A stretch of 64,000 nucleotides of DNA, from assembly GCA_011525685.1 (NCBI GenBank), contig WYBW01000032.1:1-64000 (forward strand). Reading direction: 5' to 3'. Position 1 is the first letter of the stretch. The number at the start of each line of letters is the position of its first letter. Below, in pieces: positions 8,006-15,118 of this stretch. The translations under genes were made by a program, and so were the position numbers. A model generated the notes under the pieces. It saw only the letters and a program-made list of their open reading frames with translations, made no database searches and had not been told where the DNA came from. Origin of the DNA: Verrucomicrobiia bacterium (GTDB lineage Bacteria > Verrucomicrobiota > Verrucomicrobiia > Limisphaerales > JADLHS01).

Positions 8006-8860
8006 ATGTATAAGATCATTGGCGCCGACGGCAAGGAATACGGTCCGGTGTCCGCGGAGCAACTTCGGCAATGGCTCAAGGAAGGACGGGTCAATGCGCA
8101 GACTCAGATTTTAAGCGAGGGCGCGACCCAGTGGCAGCCGTTGAATGCGCTGCCGGATTTTGCGACCGAATTCTCACCACCAGCCATGCCACCCGCGGCT
8201 TCGCCGGGCGGCGGGGCCAAGACAAGCGGAATGGCGATCACCTCACTGGTGCTGGGAATTCTGGGCTTGTTCAGTTGCGGTATCACGGCCTTGGTGGGCT
8301 TGATCCTGGGCATCGTGGCGCTGGTCAAGATTCGGAACAGTCAGGGCCGCCTCTCCGGAAATGGACTGGCCATCGCCGGGATCGTCGTTTCCGGAGTTTT
8401 CCTGCTCCTGTTGCCGGTCTATGTGGCCATGCTGTTGCCCGCGCTCAGCAAAGCGAAGGAGCGGGCGCAGACCTTGGCTTGCGTCAACAACGTGAAACAA
8501 CTGAGTCTGGCCGCGCAGTTGTATGCCAGCGACAGCGGCGAGCGATTTCCGTCCGCCTCCAACTGGTGCGACGCGCTCCAGCCTTATGTCGCGTCGCCGG
8601 GCCCATTCCAATGCGCCGCGGACCGCAGTGTGCGCTGCGCGTTTGCCTACAACCGAACCCTCGACGGTTTGAAGCAGGACGAAATCAATCCGCGGACGGT
8701 GCTGTTCTTCGAGAGCGCGGCCGGTTGGAACGCGGCGGGTGGGCCGGAAATGTTCCAAGCACACAGACATTCCCGATCGCGAATCGTGGTTGGCTTTGCC
8801 GACGGATCGGTGCAGCAGGTGCGGCGCGAGGAGTTGGAAGCCTTGCGCTGGGCGCCGTAG
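8006..8860 (+). CDS. GYF_2 / DUF4190 membrane protein with pseudopilin-like C-terminus
   Basis: The 284-residue protein has three parts. Residues 1-50 form a GYF_2 domain (MYKIIGADGKEYGPVS..LRQWLKEGRVNAQT..W.PL). Residues about 73-150 hold three hydrophobic segments with the SLVLGILGLFSCG and LAIAGIVVSG pattern of DUF4190. The rest starts YVAMLLPALSKAKERAQTLACVNNVKQLSLAAQLYASD, which is the post-helix segment of Verrucomicrobia/Planctomycete pseudopilins, and ends with H..SRIVVGFADGSV, like their C-terminal motif. The pilin methylation motif is absent: a multi-span anchor has replaced it. The next gene is a shorter paralogue lacking the pilin part. Function unknown; an envelope scaffold is plausible. 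Confidence 0.75.
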   Translation: MYKIIGADGKEYGPVSAEQLRQWLKEGRVNAQTQILSEGATQWQPLNALPDFATEFSPPAMPPAASPGGGAKTSGMAITSLVLGILGLFSCGITALVGLILGIVALVKIRNSQGRLSGNGLAIAGIVVSGVFLLLLPVYVAMLLPALSKAKERAQTLACVNNVKQLSLAAQLYASDSGERFPSASNWCDALQPYVASPGPFQCAADRSVRCAFAYNRTLDGLKQDEINPRTVLFFESAAGWNAAGGPEMFQAHRHSRSRIVVGFADGSVQQVRREELEALRWAP

Positions 8861-8886
8861 GGCACACGCAACACGGAGCTTGAGGC

Positions 8887-9381
8887 ATGTATCGTATCAT
8901 CGGAGCCGACCAGCGCGAATACGGCCCGGTCAGCGTCGAGCAGTTGCGGCTCTGGCTGGCGGAAGGGCGGGTGAACGCGCAAACGCTGGTGCTGACGAGC
9001 GGCAGCGGGGATTGGCGGCCGCTGGGAAGCCTGCCGGAATTCGCCTTGCCTCCTGGTCCCCAACCGATTCCGGCCCCGCGATGGCATCCGCCGCAACCGA
9101 CCCTGCGAACAAGTCCGCTGGCCATGGCCGGCATGATCCTGGGGTTGATTTCCGTCACCTGTGGTCTGTGTTGCTGCTATGGCGCCCCGTTCAACGTGCT
9201 GGGCCTCATTTTTTCGCTGGTGGGGTTGTCGCAGATCAATGGCAGCCCCGGCGTTTACACTGGCAAGGGCTTGGCCATGGCGGGGTTGATCACGTCGTTG
9301 CTCAGTCTGGCGCTGGCCGGGCTGGCCATGCTCATGGGTCTGGCCGTAGGCTGGGCGGACTTGATGCGTAACTTGAGATGA
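8887..9381 (+). CDS. GYF_2 / DUF4190 membrane protein
   Basis: This 164-residue paralogue of the preceding protein has the same GYF_2 start (MYRIIGADQREYGPVSVEQLRLWLAEGRVNAQT) joined through a proline-rich linker to three membrane segments of DUF4190 type. The second segment contains a cysteine cluster (CGLCCCYG). It starts 26 nt after the previous gene and overlaps the DUF2752 gene by 4 nt, so all three are co-transcribed. Its role is unknown; GYF-type domains bind proline-rich peptides in eukaryotes, and a similar role here is only a guess. Confidence 0.78.
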   Translation: MYRIIGADQREYGPVSVEQLRLWLAEGRVNAQTLVLTSGSGDWRPLGSLPEFALPPGPQPIPAPRWHPPQPTLRTSPLAMAGMILGLISVTCGLCCCYGAPFNVLGLIFSLVGLSQINGSPGVYTGKGLAMAGLITSLLSLALAGLAMLMGLAVGWADLMRNLR

Positions 9382-9818
9382 TTCTGATGCAACCGGCGAA
9401 CGAAAACCTCAAACGGCCGAGGACCGCAGCCTGGATGATCGGGGTGAGCGTGGCCATGGCGACCCTCGCCGCCCTCCTGCTGTTCCTCTTCGACCCGGCC
9501 CGCAGTCCGATCTATCCGGTGTGCCACTTTCACCAATGGACGGGCTGGCACTGCCCGGGATGCGGTTCGCTGCGGGCCTTGCACCACCTCACTCATGGTG
9601 AACTGGCGACCGCCTTCAAGAGCAATCCTCTATTGATCGCGGCGCTCCCGCTGCTGGGGCTGTGGGTTCTCTGGCGGTGGTTTCGGCGGCGCGACCAGTC
9701 TTCGTTGTTCCCCTCCCTGTTCAACGGGGTCACGCCTTGGATCGTTCTGGCCGTGATCGTGCTGTTTGGCATTCTCCGCAACGTGCCCCATCCGGCCTTT
9801 GTTTGGATGTCGCCATAA
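9378..9818 (+). CDS. DUF2752 family membrane protein
   Basis: The 146-residue protein has three hydrophobic segments and the family signature CHFHQWTGWHCPGCGSLRALHHLTHG, with the CPGCG motif just after a first-span exit. This is the pattern of DUF2752, a small membrane family of unknown function often found beside GYF/DUF4190-type genes. The ATG at 9378 overlaps the preceding stop; an alternative ATG at 9387 would shorten it by three residues. It is the last gene of the three-gene envelope operon. Confidence 0.82.
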   Translation: MILMQPANENLKRPRTAAWMIGVSVAMATLAALLLFLFDPARSPIYPVCHFHQWTGWHCPGCGSLRALHHLTHGELATAFKSNPLLIAALPLLGLWVLWRWFRRRDQSSLFPSLFNGVTPWIVLAVIVLFGILRNVPHPAFVWMSP

Positions 9819-9960
9819 GCGGGCGCTTCCCCCAGCATGAGTTATTCGAGGGATGACGTGGCTGCGGTTCAAGACGTAGGGCTGATTTGCGGTTCAGGGT
9901 AAGAACCTTTTGCCCAGTCCCCGCCTCGACAAGCGCCCCGGCTCTGCTTAGCTTTTCGGC

Positions 9961-10260
9961 ATGGCGGAAACCATTACCTTGCCCGACGTCGAGCGCGAGG
10001 AGCAGACTGGATCAAAGTCCGGCCTGGAGCCGGCCTGGCTGGTGATTTGTTGGAACGACCCCGTCAATCTCATGACCTACGTCACGCACGTGTTCCAGGT
10101 GGTGTTTGGCTGGAACCGGCAGAAGGCGGAATTTCACATGTTGCAGGTTCACCGGCAGGGCAAGAGCCTGCTGGCCCGCACCACGCTGGAGCAGGCCGAG
10201 CACTACGTGCATCAGCTCCAGAAATACACCCTGCATGCCACCATGGAGCGCGAATCGTGA
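9961..10260 (+). CDS. clpS: ATP-dependent Clp protease adaptor
   Basis: ClpS binds N-degron substrates and hands them to the ClpA/ClpC unfoldase for degradation by ClpP in the cytoplasm. The 99-residue protein has the core LVICWNDPVNLMTYVTHVFQVVFGW, where the N-x-P-V-N segment forms the N-degron pocket, and a C-terminal KSLLARTTLEQAEHYVHQLQKY that completes the fold. It heads a three-gene unit with DUF2017 (4-nt overlap) and aat, whose product makes the very N-degrons ClpS recognises. Confidence 0.93.
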   Translation: MAETITLPDVEREEQTGSKSGLEPAWLVICWNDPVNLMTYVTHVFQVVFGWNRQKAEFHMLQVHRQGKSLLARTTLEQAEHYVHQLQKYTLHATMERES

Positions 10261-10739
10261 AACTCATCCGCTCAGACGCCCGCGGTTTCGTGTTCCATTT
10301 CAGCAAACGTGAAAAGCAGTTGTTGCTGCAAACGCTGCAACTGTATCCGCTCGTGCCCGCCGCCCATCATCGCCTGGCCCGCTCGGCGGAATCGCCGGAG
10401 GAACTCGAACGTCAGCGGCTGTTGGAGGAGGCGCTGGCGGAGCACCGCCGGGAGAACCGCCGCCAGGTCCAGGCCTTCCTCGAGGAACCGCGCCGGTTTG
10501 TGGAAGTCGAATCCGGTTTTCAACTCGCCTTGAGTGCGCCCCAGGTCGAATGGCTGTTGCAGGTGCTCAACGACATCCGGGTGGGCAGTTGGCTCGCGCT
10601 GGGTGAACCCGAACCGGGGGAAGAGCCCCAGCCCGACCGGCACAACGCGCATTGCCTGCTGGCGCTGGAGGTCTGCGGCCTGGTCGAGTCGGTGCTGCTG
10701 GCGGCGTTGGGCGTCCAGGAATCGCCTCGCTGGCGTTAG
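10257..10739 (+). CDS. DUF2017 family protein, ClpS-linked
   Basis: This 160-residue protein starts with GTG at 10257, overlapping the clpS stop by 4 nt. It is helical and charged, with no membrane segment and no catalytic motif I can name. Its layout (MKLIRSDARGFVFHFSKREKQLL at the start, WLLQVLNDIRVGSWLALG in the second half) fits DUF2017, a family that in Actinobacteria also lies directly after clpS. Being locked between clpS and aat argues for a part in N-degron proteolysis, but that is inference from position. Confidence 0.72.
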   Translation: MKLIRSDARGFVFHFSKREKQLLLQTLQLYPLVPAAHHRLARSAESPEELERQRLLEEALAEHRRENRRQVQAFLEEPRRFVEVESGFQLALSAPQVEWLLQVLNDIRVGSWLALGEPEPGEEPQPDRHNAHCLLALEVCGLVESVLLAALGVQESPRWR

Positions 10740-10766
10740 CGCCCGGCTTCCGACGCCCTACGGCGT

Positions 10767-11441
10767 ATGCTCTCCGACATCCCCAACTCGCTGTTGCTGG
10801 ATGCGCGTCTGCGCTTTCCCGATCCGCGCCGCGCGAGTGCCGACGGCCTGGTGGCCATTGGCGGCGACCTCTCCGTGCCGCGTCTCTTGCTGGCGTATCG
10901 CAGCGGGATCTTTCCCTGGACGGTGCATCCCATCACCTGGTGGTCACCCGATCCGAGGGCCATATTCGAACTCGACCAGTTTCACACGCCGCGCAGTCTG
11001 CAGAGGTTTCTGCGCAAGTGTCCGTTTGAGGTCACGGAGAACCGGGCGTTCCGCGGGGTCATGGAGGGTTGCGCCGAACCCGCCCCGGGTCGCGAACAGA
11101 GTTGGGTAACTCCGGAATTCCTCGAGGCCTACACCCGTCTGCACGAGCAGGGCCACGCCCACAGCGTCGAGTGCTGGCGCGCGGGTGAACTCGTCGGCGG
11201 CATCTATGGCGTAAGCGTCGGGGGATTGTTTGCCGGCGAGTCCATGTTTCACCGCGCCAGCAATGCCTCGAAGGTCGCCCTTTGCCATCTGGTCCATCAC
11301 CTGCGCGCGCGCGGATTCGCGCTGTTCGACATCCAGATGGTCACTCCCGCCACCCTGCGGCTGGGCGCCATCGAGATTTCACGTTCGGAATACTTGCGGC
11401 GACTTCGCCGCGCGGTGGATTTGCCATGTTCTTTCCGTTAA
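10767..11441 (+). CDS. aat: Leucyl/phenylalanyl-tRNA-protein transferase
   Basis: Aat transfers Leu or Phe from aminoacyl-tRNA to proteins with N-terminal Lys or Arg, creating a bacterial N-degron. The 224-residue product has the family landmarks: FPDPRRASADGLVAIGGDLSVPRLLLAYRSGIFPW, WWSPDPRAIF, and SVGGLFAGESMFHRASNASKVAL. It follows DUF2017 after 27 nt. With clpS two genes upstream, the writer and the reader of the leucine N-degron pathway are in one operon, which makes the function of this locus unusually clear. Confidence 0.94.
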   Translation: MLSDIPNSLLLDARLRFPDPRRASADGLVAIGGDLSVPRLLLAYRSGIFPWTVHPITWWSPDPRAIFELDQFHTPRSLQRFLRKCPFEVTENRAFRGVMEGCAEPAPGREQSWVTPEFLEAYTRLHEQGHAHSVECWRAGELVGGIYGVSVGGLFAGESMFHRASNASKVALCHLVHHLRARGFALFDIQMVTPATLRLGAIEISRSEYLRRLRRAVDLPCSFR

Positions 11442-11506
11442 TCGGCATTGCGCGGCCGTAAGTCACCGCGTTTGACAAGCTCTGAACCGCAGCCAATACT
11501 CCCGGC

Positions 11507-12040
11507 ATGAAGACCCGCGCATTTGCCATCCTGGTCAGTTTGGTGTTAACGGCCGTTGCCAGTTCCGCGCAGGACGCACCCGCCCGTCCCAAGGTGGGCG
11601 ACAAGGCCCCGGCCGTCGCCGGCAAAAATGAAAAAGGCCAGACGTGGAAGCTCGAGCAAGCCATCGGCCAGAAGGCCGTGCTGCTGTATTTCTATCCCAA
11701 GGACGACACCCCCGGCTGCACGAAACAGGCCTGCGGCCTCCGGGACAACATGGCGGACCTGCAAAAGCACGGCGTCGAGGTTGTGGGCGTGAGTTTCGAC
11801 AACGAGGAGAGCCATCGAAAGTTCATCGAGAAGCATGGCCTGAACTTTTCGCTGCTGGCGGACACCGACGGCAAGATCGCCGATGCCTACGGTGTGCGGA
11901 CCGCAGGAAAGAACGTCGCCCGCCGCGTCAGTTTCCTCATCGGCAGGGACGGCCGGATCGCGCATGTCACCGACTCGCCACAAGCGGACGTTCACTTGAG
12001 TGAGATGAAGGAGGCGGTGGAGAAGTTGAGGAAGGGATGA
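11507..12040 (+). CDS. Secreted peroxiredoxin of the BCP/PrxQ type
   Basis: The 177-residue protein has a signal peptide (MKTRAFAILVSLVLTAVASSAQ) and an AhpC/TSA domain. DDTPGCTKQACGLRD carries peroxidatic C71 and resolving C76 in the CX4C spacing typical of BCP/PrxQ. It would reduce hydroperoxides in the periplasm, which is less common than the cytoplasmic form of this family. It lies 65 nt downstream of aat with no functional link. Confidence 0.88.
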   Translation: MKTRAFAILVSLVLTAVASSAQDAPARPKVGDKAPAVAGKNEKGQTWKLEQAIGQKAVLLYFYPKDDTPGCTKQACGLRDNMADLQKHGVEVVGVSFDNEESHRKFIEKHGLNFSLLADTDGKIADAYGVRTAGKNVARRVSFLIGRDGRIAHVTDSPQADVHLSEMKEAVEKLRKG

Positions 12041-12068
12041 GGGTCGCCTTGCTCACACGCCCTGGCTG

Positions 12069-12461
12069 GTGTTTAATGCTTCTGTGAGCGTATTCAAGGT
12101 CAACGTCACCGCTTGCAACCCCAAGCGGGAGGAATTCATGACGCCGCCGCTGGAGGCGTTGGTGGATACAGGGTCGGAATTGACGTGGCTGCCGGCTGAT
12201 GCGCTCTCCAAGATTGGGATCAGCCCGCGCAGGAAGCGGATGTTTCACACCGCAACCAAGCAGGCCATCGAGCGCGATGTCGGTTATGCGATTCTGCGGG
12301 CCGAGGGCTATGAGACGAATGATGAGGTGGTTTTCGCCCAGCCGGGCGACATGACTCTGCTGGGGGTGCGGACGCTCGAAGGCTTCGGAGTGATGGTGGA
12401 CAACATCGCCCACCGGTTCGTCGCCACCACCACGCTGGCTGCCGGCTCGAATCCAAAATAG
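12069..12461 (+). CDS. Retropepsin-like aspartic protease domain protein
   Basis: The 130-residue protein has one aspartic-protease half-site, ALVDTGSELTWLPADAL, followed by an ILRAEGYETNDEVVFA strand pair and LLGVRTLEGFGVMVD, the order seen in bacterial clan AA (retropepsin-like) proteins that act as dimers. No signal peptide is visible. The gene begins with GTG, either at 12069 or at 12084. Substrates unknown. Confidence 0.68.
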   Translation: MFNASVSVFKVNVTACNPKREEFMTPPLEALVDTGSELTWLPADALSKIGISPRRKRMFHTATKQAIERDVGYAILRAEGYETNDEVVFAQPGDMTLLGVRTLEGFGVMVDNIAHRFVATTTLAAGSNPK

Positions 12462-12530
12462 CGAACAGATTTCCATACCGAATCCAGGCTGTCGCGGAAA
12501 ACCAGCCTGACGTCACCGAAACAAAACCGC

Positions 12531-13853
12531 ATGACATCCGAGCTTTCACATTTCGCCGCGCGCCTGCGAACCCTCATCGCGGACCGTGACTGGTCCCCGG
12601 TCGCAGCCCCTCAACGCGGAAGCGATGGTTCAAATCTCCTGGGCGTTTTTCCGGTTCAGTTTCCAGCGACGGGGGATGATCCGCACTCCGACGCTCCCTT
12701 CAACTCGCTGGCGCTCGAACTGTTCGCCTTGCACTTTGAACACAACGCCGCCTGCCGGAAATTCTCTGAGGCTCGTGGCGTCACACCGCGATTGGTTTCC
12801 CACTGGTCACAGATTCCCGCCGTGCCCGCCGCCGCGTTCAAGGAACTGGACTTGACGTGTCTGCCGCCGGCGCGGCGCGCCCGCGTCTTCCATTCCAGCG
12901 GCACGACGAAGCACCGCCCCGGCCGGCACTTTCACAACGAGGAATCCCTGGGCGTCTATGAAGCGTCACTCTGGTCGTGGTTCAAGCCGCACGTGCTGTC
13001 CGATTTGCGGTCCACCGCTGCCGACTGGGAACCGGCCCTGCTTGTGCCACCGCCGGAGCAAGCGCCGCACTCGTCGCTGGTTCACATGTTTGAAACGGTG
13101 CGACGCGAGGTGGGAGCGCCGCCGACCGCCTTCCTCGGTTCAATGGCGAACGATGGTTCGTGGTCGGTGAATCTCGAGGCAGCGCACCGGCTGCTTCAGG
13201 ACGCCTGCCACGAAGCACGCCCGCTGGTCTTGCTCGGCGCAGCGTTCTCCTTCGTGCATCTGCTGGATTATCTGGCAGGACACGGCGCGCGGCTGCAACT
13301 GCCAGCCGGCTCGCGCGTCATGGAAACCGGCGGCTACAAAGGTCGCTCGCGCAGTTTGCCCAAGGCCGAACTGCACCGGCTCATCACCGAGCGGCTCGGC
13401 ATTCCGTCGTCGCGCATCGTTTGCGAATACGGCATGAGCGAATTGAGTTCGCAGGCTTATGACCGGTTGGTCGGACCAGCGGGGGATTCTCCTCCTCACC
13501 CCGAACCGCCGGTTTGTAACGCCGACTTTCGAGTCGGCGCGTGCGCCGGTTGGAAAACCGGCGTTACGGACAGGCGGTGCCTGGCAGGCGCAACATCGTC
13601 CGAGTCTCCTGATCCGGACAACCGACGCTTCCACTTTCCGCCCTGGGCTCGTGTTCAAGTCATCTCGCCCGAGACCGGCGGCGAAGTTGCCGAAGGTGAA
13701 ACCGGTTTGATTCGTGTGTTCGATTTGGCGAACGTGTTTTCCGTCATGGCCATTCAAACGGAAGACCTGGGCATCCGCCGCGGAGACGGCTTCGAGTTGA
13801 TCGGGCGCGCCGAACTGAGCGAGCCGCGCGGCTGTTCCTTGATGGCGGTATGA
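12531..13853 (+). CDS. LuxE-like acyl-protein synthetase / adenylate-forming protein
   Basis: The 440-residue protein resembles the LuxE acyl-protein synthetase family, which activates a fatty acid with ATP and passes it to a reductase. Visible motifs are the ATP-binding FHSSGTTKHRPG (about 120-131) and CEYGMSELSSQAYD (about 298-311), and the C-terminal FDLANVFSVMAIQTEDLGIRRGDGFELIGR that places the catalytic Asp/Arg loop. Residues 329-346 come from a palindromic repeat (13516-13567) read in frame. An MFS gene starts 4 nt after the stop and a LuxC-like reductase follows, so activation and reduction of an acyl group appear coupled. No luciferase gene is present. Confidence 0.78.
   Translation: MTSELSHFAARLRTLIADRDWSPVAAPQRGSDGSNLLGVFPVQFPATGDDPHSDAPFNSLALELFALHFEHNAACRKFSEARGVTPRLVSHWSQIPAVPAAAFKELDLTCLPPARRARVFHSSGTTKHRPGRHFHNEESLGVYEASLWSWFKPHVLSDLRSTAADWEPALLVPPPEQAPHSSLVHMFETVRREVGAPPTAFLGSMANDGSWSVNLEAAHRLLQDACHEARPLVLLGAAFSFVHLLDYLAGHGARLQLPAGSRVMETGGYKGRSRSLPKAELHRLITERLGIPSSRIVCEYGMSELSSQAYDRLVGPAGDSPPHPEPPVCNADFRVGACAGWKTGVTDRRCLAGATSSESPDPDNRRFHFPPWARVQVISPETGGEVAEGETGLIRVFDLANVFSVMAIQTEDLGIRRGDGFELIGRAELSEPRGCSLMAV
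13516..13567. repeat. In-frame palindromic element inside luxE-like gene
   Basis: GTAACGCCGACTTTCGAGTC at 13516 and GGAAAACCGGCGTTAC ending at 13567 form a 52-nt element with terminal GTAACGCC/GGCGTTAC arms. It is read in frame as VTNADFRVG-like residues (VCNADFRVGACAGWKTGV). Its layout is that of the intergenic 133-bp GTAGCGC elements at 16540 and 60828: a terminal inverted repeat, an ACTTTC/ACTTCC block, and a GGAAA block. Confidence 0.8.
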
Positions 13854-13857
13854 AGCC

Positions 13858-15117
13858 ATGAGCGCCGATGCCCGACACCGGACCCGCACGCTCTGGCTCG
13901 TGGGAACGCTGCACGCCTTCACGCACGTGTATCACGTCGCGTTGCTGCCGCTTTACCTCCTGATCCAGCGCGATTTTGGGTTTGAGAGCGTGGGCCAGGC
14001 AACCGCCCTCGTCACGGTCATGATGGTGGCGTATTTCCTCCCGAGTTATCCGCTCGGCGTGCTGGCGGATCGCATGAGCCGGAAAAAACTGCTGGGATGG
14101 GGACTGGCGATCAACGGGCTGGGTTTTGTGGCGCTCTCGTTCTCGCCGAACTACACCTGCGCGCTGCTCTCGGTGATCTTGGCGGGTGTGGGCGGCAGTT
14201 TTTTTCATCCCGCCGCGACGGCCATGGTGGCCCGGCTGTTTCCAGTCAAGACAGGAAAGGCCCTTGGACTGGTGGGGGTGGGGGCGAGTGTCGGCTTTTT
14301 CGCCGGACCGCTGTTCAGCGGCTGGCGCGCGGCGTCGCTGGAGCCTTCCTGGGGTGCGGCCGCCTGGCGGGAGCCGGTGCTGGAACTGGGCCTGCTTGGC
14401 ATGGTAGCGGCCGGACTGTTTGCCTGGTTCGCCGAGGAAGAAAAACCCTCCGCGCCCGCCGAGTCGCGCGCGCGGATGAGTGTGCGAATTTTCCCGACCA
14501 CGGCCCTGTGGTTCTGGTTTGTGGCGGCGGCGTTCCTGTTCAGCCTGCGCGACTTTGCGGGTGCCAGCATGGGCACGCTGAGTTCGTTGTTTCTGCAAAA
14601 GGCCCAGGGTTACGACACGAAACTCGCCGGGCTGGCCCTGAGCGTCTTGTTCATCGCCAGTGTCATCAGCAACCCGCTGTTCGGCCACTTGAGCGACCGC
14701 GGACGCAAACGCTGGATCGTGTTCGTCACCACGGCGGCGGCGGCGCTCATGATGACGTTTCCGCATCTGGACGCCCGCTGGCTCGTGCCGTGCCTCGCGA
14801 CATACGGGTTCTTCTTTATGTCCAACTATCCCATGGTCGAGGCGGAACTCATGCAATCGGTGCCGGATGCCGTGCGCGGCCGGGTCTTTGGCCTGTTCAT
14901 CACGCTGGGCGGTCTGGTGGGCAACCTGTCGCATTGGGTCGCCGGCGCGCAGGTGAAACGGATGGGCGAAGCGGCACAGACTACCACCAGTTATTTCTGG
15001 CTCTACAACGCGTTGGCGGTGCTGGCCCTGGTGTCGCTGGCCGGGCTGGCGTGCCTGCACGCGATCCGCAAGCGGGAACATCTGGCCGGCGGAGAATCCG
15101 CGGAATCCGCATCGTGA
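13858..15117 (+). CDS. MFS transporter, FSR-like
   Basis: The 419-residue protein has about twelve membrane segments and the MFS loop signature LADRMSRKKLLGWG after the second span. The start HAFTHVYHVALLPLYLLIQRDFG and the segment GGSFFHPAATAMVARLFPVKTGKALGLVGVGASVGFFAGP resemble the fosmidomycin-resistance (FSR) branch, which contains efflux pumps. It sits 4 nt after the luxE-like gene and 1 nt before the luxC-like gene, so it probably moves the substrate or product of that pathway across the inner membrane. Confidence 0.85.
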   Translation: MSADARHRTRTLWLVGTLHAFTHVYHVALLPLYLLIQRDFGFESVGQATALVTVMMVAYFLPSYPLGVLADRMSRKKLLGWGLAINGLGFVALSFSPNYTCALLSVILAGVGGSFFHPAATAMVARLFPVKTGKALGLVGVGASVGFFAGPLFSGWRAASLEPSWGAAAWREPVLELGLLGMVAAGLFAWFAEEEKPSAPAESRARMSVRIFPTTALWFWFVAAAFLFSLRDFAGASMGTLSSLFLQKAQGYDTKLAGLALSVLFIASVISNPLFGHLSDRGRKRWIVFVTTAAAALMMTFPHLDARWLVPCLATYGFFFMSNYPMVEAELMQSVPDAVRGRVFGLFITLGGLVGNLSHWVAGAQVKRMGEAAQTTTSYFWLYNALAVLALVSLAGLACLHAIRKREHLAGGESAESAS

Positions 15118-15118
15118 A

